DNA of 16,616 bases. Origin: Bryobacteraceae bacterium (GTDB taxonomy: Bacteria > Acidobacteriota > Terriglobia > Bryobacterales > Bryobacteraceae). Both the position numbers and the translations under genes were made by a program. How positions within the stretch are numbered: the first letter of the stretch is position 1; the number at the start of each line of letters is the position of its first letter. Below the pieces are notes generated by a model. It saw nothing but the letters and a program-made list of their open reading frames with translations. It did no database searches and was not told where the DNA came from. The DNA is taken from positions 1-16,616 of the forward strand of contig JASHWA010000137.1 in assembly GCA_030044325.1 (NCBI GenBank), read 5' to 3'. Positions 13,762 to 16,616 of the stretch are shown one piece after another.

Positions 13762-14121
13762 ATGACCAGACGCAAGCTGTTTTACTTCGCTCCCCTGGCA
13801 ATCGCCGGGATTCTGATTCTGATCGCCATCGGCGGCGCGGTCGTGATGGCGCTGTGGAACGCCCTGCTCCCGCCGCTGTTCGGATGGCCCCACATCGGCT
13901 TCTGGCAGGCGCTCGGAATTCTGGTGCTCGCCCGAATCCTGTTCGGCAGCCACGGCATCCGCGGTCCCAGAGGACCCGGTTTCCGCCGCCGCATGGCGGA
14001 CCGGATGACGGACCGCTGGGCGCACATGACCCCCGAAGAGCGCGAGCAGTTCCGCCAACGCGTTCGCACCCGCTGCGGCTCCACCCCCGATGCCGGTGCC
14101 CCGTCGCCGGAAAACCCGTAG
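13762..14121 (+). CDS. Small two-TM membrane protein downstream of the ECF sigma factor
   Basis: This 119-residue protein has a positively charged start (MTRRKLF), a first membrane span at ~8-31 (YFAPLAIAGILILIAIGGAV), and a second at ~45-62 (IGFWQALGILVLARILFG). A basic Gly/Arg-rich segment (GIRGPRGPGFRRRMADRM) follows, then a helix TPEEREQFRQRVRTRCG. The TPEEREQFR phrase resembles short CpxP/periplasmic metal-sensor-like helices, but the match is too small for a family call. Its position, 5 nt after the sigma stop or overlapping it by GTGA if GTG 13753 is used, implies co-translation. It might sense or hold the sigma factor at the membrane as a non-canonical anti-sigma, but that is inference. 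Its stop is 45 nt from the convergent kinase gene. Confidence 0.8.
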   Translation: MTRRKLFYFAPLAIAGILILIAIGGAVVMALWNALLPPLFGWPHIGFWQALGILVLARILFGSHGIRGPRGPGFRRRMADRMTDRWAHMTPEEREQFRQRVRTRCGSTPDAGAPSPENP

Positions 14122-14137
14122 CACGACGCGGGTGAGC

Positions 14138-14155
14138 CGCGGCAGTCATGCCGCG
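14138..14155. terminator. Hairpin between convergent genes
   Basis: CGCGGCA (14138-14144) pairs with TGCCGCG (14149-14155) around GTCA. It lies in the 45-nt gap between the convergent membrane-protein and kinase genes. There is no U-tract on either strand, so it may be a processing or Rho-associated structure. Its flank resembles the hairpin at 2961. Confidence 0.35.
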
Positions 14156-14166
14156 CGCAAACCCCG

Positions 14167-16089
14167 CTACCCCTCCAGCGCCTCCCGAACCTTGCCCACC
14201 AGAGCGCTCAGCGTGAACGGCTTTTGCAAAAACTTCGATCCCGGCGGAAAATCCCCCGTCCGTACCCCTTCATCGTCGGTAAATCCGGAAACGTACAGCA
14301 CGCGCACATTGGGCAGGGACTCATGCAAACCTTCGGCCAGCTCGCGCCCGCCCATCCCCGGAAGAATCACGTCGGTCAGCAGCAGATCGATGCTGCCCTC
14401 GTGCGCCGCCGCCACGTTCAGCGCCTCTTCCGCGCTTCCCGCTTCGAGGACGTTGTATCGCTCGCGGCGCAGAATTTTTCTGACCAGCGCCCGAATCCCG
14501 GCCTCGTCTTCCACCAGCAGAATCGTTTCGCGGACCGTCTCCGGTGCCGCGGGCGCCGGAACCTCGGCGGGCGCGGGCGCGGGAACTTCGATTTCCGCCG
14601 CCGCTTCCGCCGCCGGAAGATAAATGGTGAACGCCGACCCGCGGAACGGCTCGCTTTGAAACGCGATGTCGCCGCCCCATTCGCGCGCGGTCGAATACGC
14701 GCGCGCCATCGCCGCGCCCGCCGCATCTTTCGCGGCATCTTTGCCCACCACCGATTCGAAAACTTCCGCGCGATGCGCCGCATCCACCCCGCGGCCGTTG
14801 TCGCGGATGGTCACACACGCATAAACGCCCGGCCCCAATGTCGCACCCGGCAGCCGCTCGGCGAGCGCCGCCCGCTCGCACGAAATCGCAATGCGCGACC
14901 GCTCCCGCGCGTCCTCGCGCTCGGCGGAAACCAGCGCCAGGATCATTTCTTCCAGTTGCGCCCCGCTGGCCATCGCCCACACCGGCCCGCCCGCCGAAAT
15001 CTCCACCGCCACGCCCCCGCCCGCCGCCTGCGCGATTCTTTCTTCCATGCGCGAAATCGCCCGGGCGATGTCCATCGCAGCCGGCGCGGCCGCCAGCTTG
15101 CGCGTGTAACCCAGCAGTTGACCCGTGATCGCCGAAATCCGCTCCGTCGCGCCCACAATCTGTTGAACGTCGTTGCGCATCGGATCCGACGGCCCCATCG
15201 CGTTGAGCATCTCTTCCCCGTAACCCGTGATGATCATCAGCGGATTGTTGAGATCGTGCGCCAGCCGGCTCGCCAGCGTGTGCAGCGCCGCGCTGCGCTC
15301 CGCCGTCAGAAGCTGCTCTTCCAGCTGTTTTCGAACCGTGACGTCCGTCATCACGCCCGTGATTTTTTTTCCGGCCGGCCGGATCGTTTCGCGGCACCAC
15401 ACCACCTCGCCCGAAGCCGCGACCGCCCGAAATTCCGCGCTCCCGTCCCCCTCGCGGCCCATCGCGGACTCGTAAAACGCCATCGTCGCCTCGCGATCCT
15501 CCGGGTGAATCCGCTCCGTGAAGAATTTCGGCGTAGACAGCCAGTGCGCGGCCGGGTATCCCAGCATTGCTTCCGCCGGCCCGCTCACCGCGGTGAATGC
15601 GAGCGTCGCCGCATCGGCTTGCCACACGATTGCCGGCATCTCCGCGGGCATAGCCGTCGCCGGCTTGGCCGCGCTCGCCGCAGGCGCCACCGCGCCCGCT
15701 TCCTCTACCATCAATAACGTTTCCACTTCGCTCTCATCGTCCCAGTTGCGCATCGGGACGATGCTCACCTTGAGCGCGCGATCCGCAAATTCCACCGCAA
15801 CGCTGCGCTGCGCGGCCGCATTGGTATGCACGTCGCGAATCCGCTCCACCAGCGCCGGCGACGGCAGGATCTGCTCAATCGTTTTCCGCCGCAGATCCTC
15901 CATCCGAACCCCGAACGTCTGCCGGAAAGCCCGGTTGGCCGAAACAATCGAACGGTCTTCGGAAAGCACCACCAGCGCCACCGGCAGCGATGCTACCATC
16001 TCCTGGTAATACCGCCGCTCCGTTTCAACCAGCGCCAGCAGCCGCGCTACTTCTTTCGCTTTCCATTGCTCAAAATCGGTTCGCTCCAT
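14167..16089 (-). CDS. PAS-PAS hybrid sensor histidine kinase with C-terminal receiver; ATPase boxes eroded
   Basis: This 640-residue soluble protein has two PAS domains (~28-128 and ~152-255), a HisKA dimerisation helix with phosphoacceptor H278 (LAHDLNNPLMIITGYGEEML), an HATPase-like domain (~335-492), an Ala/Pro-rich linker (~493-517) and a receiver domain (~520-640). The receiver is complete: E527/D528, D573 in LLTDVILPGMGG, S601, K623 in LQKPF. In the ATPase domain, D430 of the G1 box (DNGRGV) is kept. The N box reads EEMILALVSAEREDA without its two Asn. The FEPFF box reads FESVVG, and the GTGLGL of G2 reads DAAGAA. ATP binding may therefore be weak or lost. No membrane span is present, so signals are likely cytoplasmic. 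The start is set at Met 16089 because the open frame upstream has no domain content. Confidence 0.92.
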   Translation of the reverse strand: MERTDFEQWKAKEVARLLALVETERRYYQEMVASLPVALVVLSEDRSIVSANRAFRQTFGVRMEDLRRKTIEQILPSPALVERIRDVHTNAAAQRSVAVEFADRALKVSIVPMRNWDDESEVETLLMVEEAGAVAPAASAAKPATAMPAEMPAIVWQADAATLAFTAVSGPAEAMLGYPAAHWLSTPKFFTERIHPEDREATMAFYESAMGREGDGSAEFRAVAASGEVVWCRETIRPAGKKITGVMTDVTVRKQLEEQLLTAERSAALHTLASRLAHDLNNPLMIITGYGEEMLNAMGPSDPMRNDVQQIVGATERISAITGQLLGYTRKLAAAPAAMDIARAISRMEERIAQAAGGGVAVEISAGGPVWAMASGAQLEEMILALVSAEREDARERSRIAISCERAALAERLPGATLGPGVYACVTIRDNGRGVDAAHRAEVFESVVGKDAAKDAAGAAMARAYSTAREWGGDIAFQSEPFRGSAFTIYLPAAEAAAEIEVPAPAPAEVPAPAAPETVRETILLVEDEAGIRALVRKILRRERYNVLEAGSAEEALNVAAAHEGSIDLLLTDVILPGMGGRELAEGLHESLPNVRVLYVSGFTDDEGVRTGDFPPGSKFLQKPFTLSALVGKVREALEG

Positions 16090-16117
16090 TACGGCGGGAT
16101 ATCCCCGTTCATAAGTC

Positions 16118-16141
16118 TGTGACGCAGGCCGAATCGTCACA
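16118..16141. promoter_or_regulatory. Inverted repeat upstream of the hybrid kinase gene
   Basis: TGTGACG-N10-CGTCACA is a perfect 7-bp dyad located 28 nt before the kinase start codon, in the 241-nt gap (16090-16330) after the acetyltransferase gene. The TGTGA/TCACA halves recall CRP-family half-sites, but the spacing is wider than usual. The remainder of the gap shows two GGTACC sites (16143 and 16166) and no convincing gene or promoter. Confidence 0.4.
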
Positions 16142-16330
16142 AGGTACCTGGAGCACAGGCAGTAATGGTACCATTCATGTCCATGAAACGCGACGCCTCG
16201 ACCCCTGTGGGACAGCCGGTCCGTTTTCGCCGGCTCTCTCTGGCCTGGACTTGGCTGCCGCGGCTCGCCGTGCAAATTTCGGGAACTCGCCCGCTCCCCT
16301 GAAAATAAGGCGTACGTGACCGCGACCGCT

Positions 16331-16616
16331 TCACGTCGGCTTGAGAATCATAGTCGTCACCGCGCCCTCCGTCCTTCGCTCGACGATCTCCGCTTCCGTG
16401 GCCAGCAACCGCAGCATCCGCCGGTTCTCCGCCAGCACATCCGCGCGGAACCGCTCGATTCCGTTCGCCCGCGCCAGCTTCAACGTCTCCCGCAGCAGAA
16501 CGCGGCCGACGCCACGATTCTGCCACTCATCGAGTACCACCAGTGCCAGCTCGATCAGTCCTGGCTCCCCCGACGGCTCCCAGCGTCCCACCGCCACCGG
16601 CTCGCCGTCGACCTCG
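16331..16616 (-). CDS. GNAT-family acetyltransferase, C-terminal part (5' end outside window)
   Basis: The frame is open to the right edge of the window, reading EVDGEPVAVGRWEP inward, so the true start lies beyond 16616; the GTG at 16597 is internal. About 95 residues are present. They contain GNAT motif A, with strand LIELALVVLDEWQ followed by the acetyl-CoA pyrophosphate loop QNRGVGRVLL, the helix RETLKLARANGI and motif B (ERFRADVLAENRRMLRLLAT). The enzyme would transfer an acetyl group from acetyl-CoA to an amine; the substrate is not evident. It ends 241 nt upstream of the kinase gene on the same strand, so a separate promoter for the kinase is likely. Confidence 0.9.
   Translation of the reverse strand, partial: EVDGEPVAVGRWEPSGEPGLIELALVVLDEWQNRGVGRVLLRETLKLARANGIERFRADVLAENRRMLRLLATEAEIVERRTEGAVTTMILKPT

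Noticed and set aside
14224..15717. 497-residue plus-strand ORF opposite the hybrid kinase
   Set aside because: It is Arg/His/Pro-rich low-complexity translation with no motif, lying antisense to a well-supported kinase.

Overview
The window is GC-rich bacterial DNA with compact genes and little conserved Shine-Dalgarno signal. The mix of genes suggests an Acidobacteriota genome of the Solibacter/Bryobacter type: an Oar-like TonB-dependent outer-membrane protein, small secreted lipocalin-like paralogs, an ECF sigma factor with a membrane partner, and a large PAS hybrid sensor protein. That placement is inference from gene content, not from a marker gene.

Layout. Positions 1-1877 hold the C-terminal part of a TonB-dependent receptor-like protein, closed by a strong terminator. 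Two tandem paralogous secreted small proteins follow (1985-2937). Next comes a leucine biosynthesis locus: a divergent LysR-type regulator (2988-3872, minus), then leuA, leuB, leuC and leuD (3942-8227). From leuB onward the genes are joined by 4-nt ATGA overlaps. The LeuA is a short form without the C-terminal leucine-sensing domain. leuC is split by a one-base frameshift at about 7150 into two ORFs that themselves overlap by ATGA. A small proline-rich hypothetical gene follows leuD.

Positions 8581-10793 (minus) hold a STAS-domain protein followed by a secreted M14-family metallocarboxypeptidase. Facing away from them is the most interesting locus, 10825-13013. It has a 501-residue protein with an N-terminal thioredoxin-like CPTC domain, a structured 158-nt spacer, and then a gene with an in-frame TGA at 12765-12767. 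The TGA forms a Sec-Gly-Ser-Cys (UGSC) motif and is followed at the right distance by a hairpin with a GUU apical loop that fits a bacterial SECIS element. This is best read as a UGSC-type selenoprotein encoded with a thiol-redox partner. A standard gene caller would cut it into two false ORFs.

The right end carries an ECF sigma factor (13172-13756) overlapping or abutting a small two-TM membrane protein, and convergent to them a PAS-PAS-HisKA-HATPase-REC hybrid sensor (14167-16089, minus). In the sensor, the His acceptor, the G1 box and the receiver are intact, but the N, F and G2 boxes of the ATPase domain are eroded. The window ends inside a GNAT acetyltransferase gene. No tRNA, rRNA, CRISPR array, transposase or integrase was seen.
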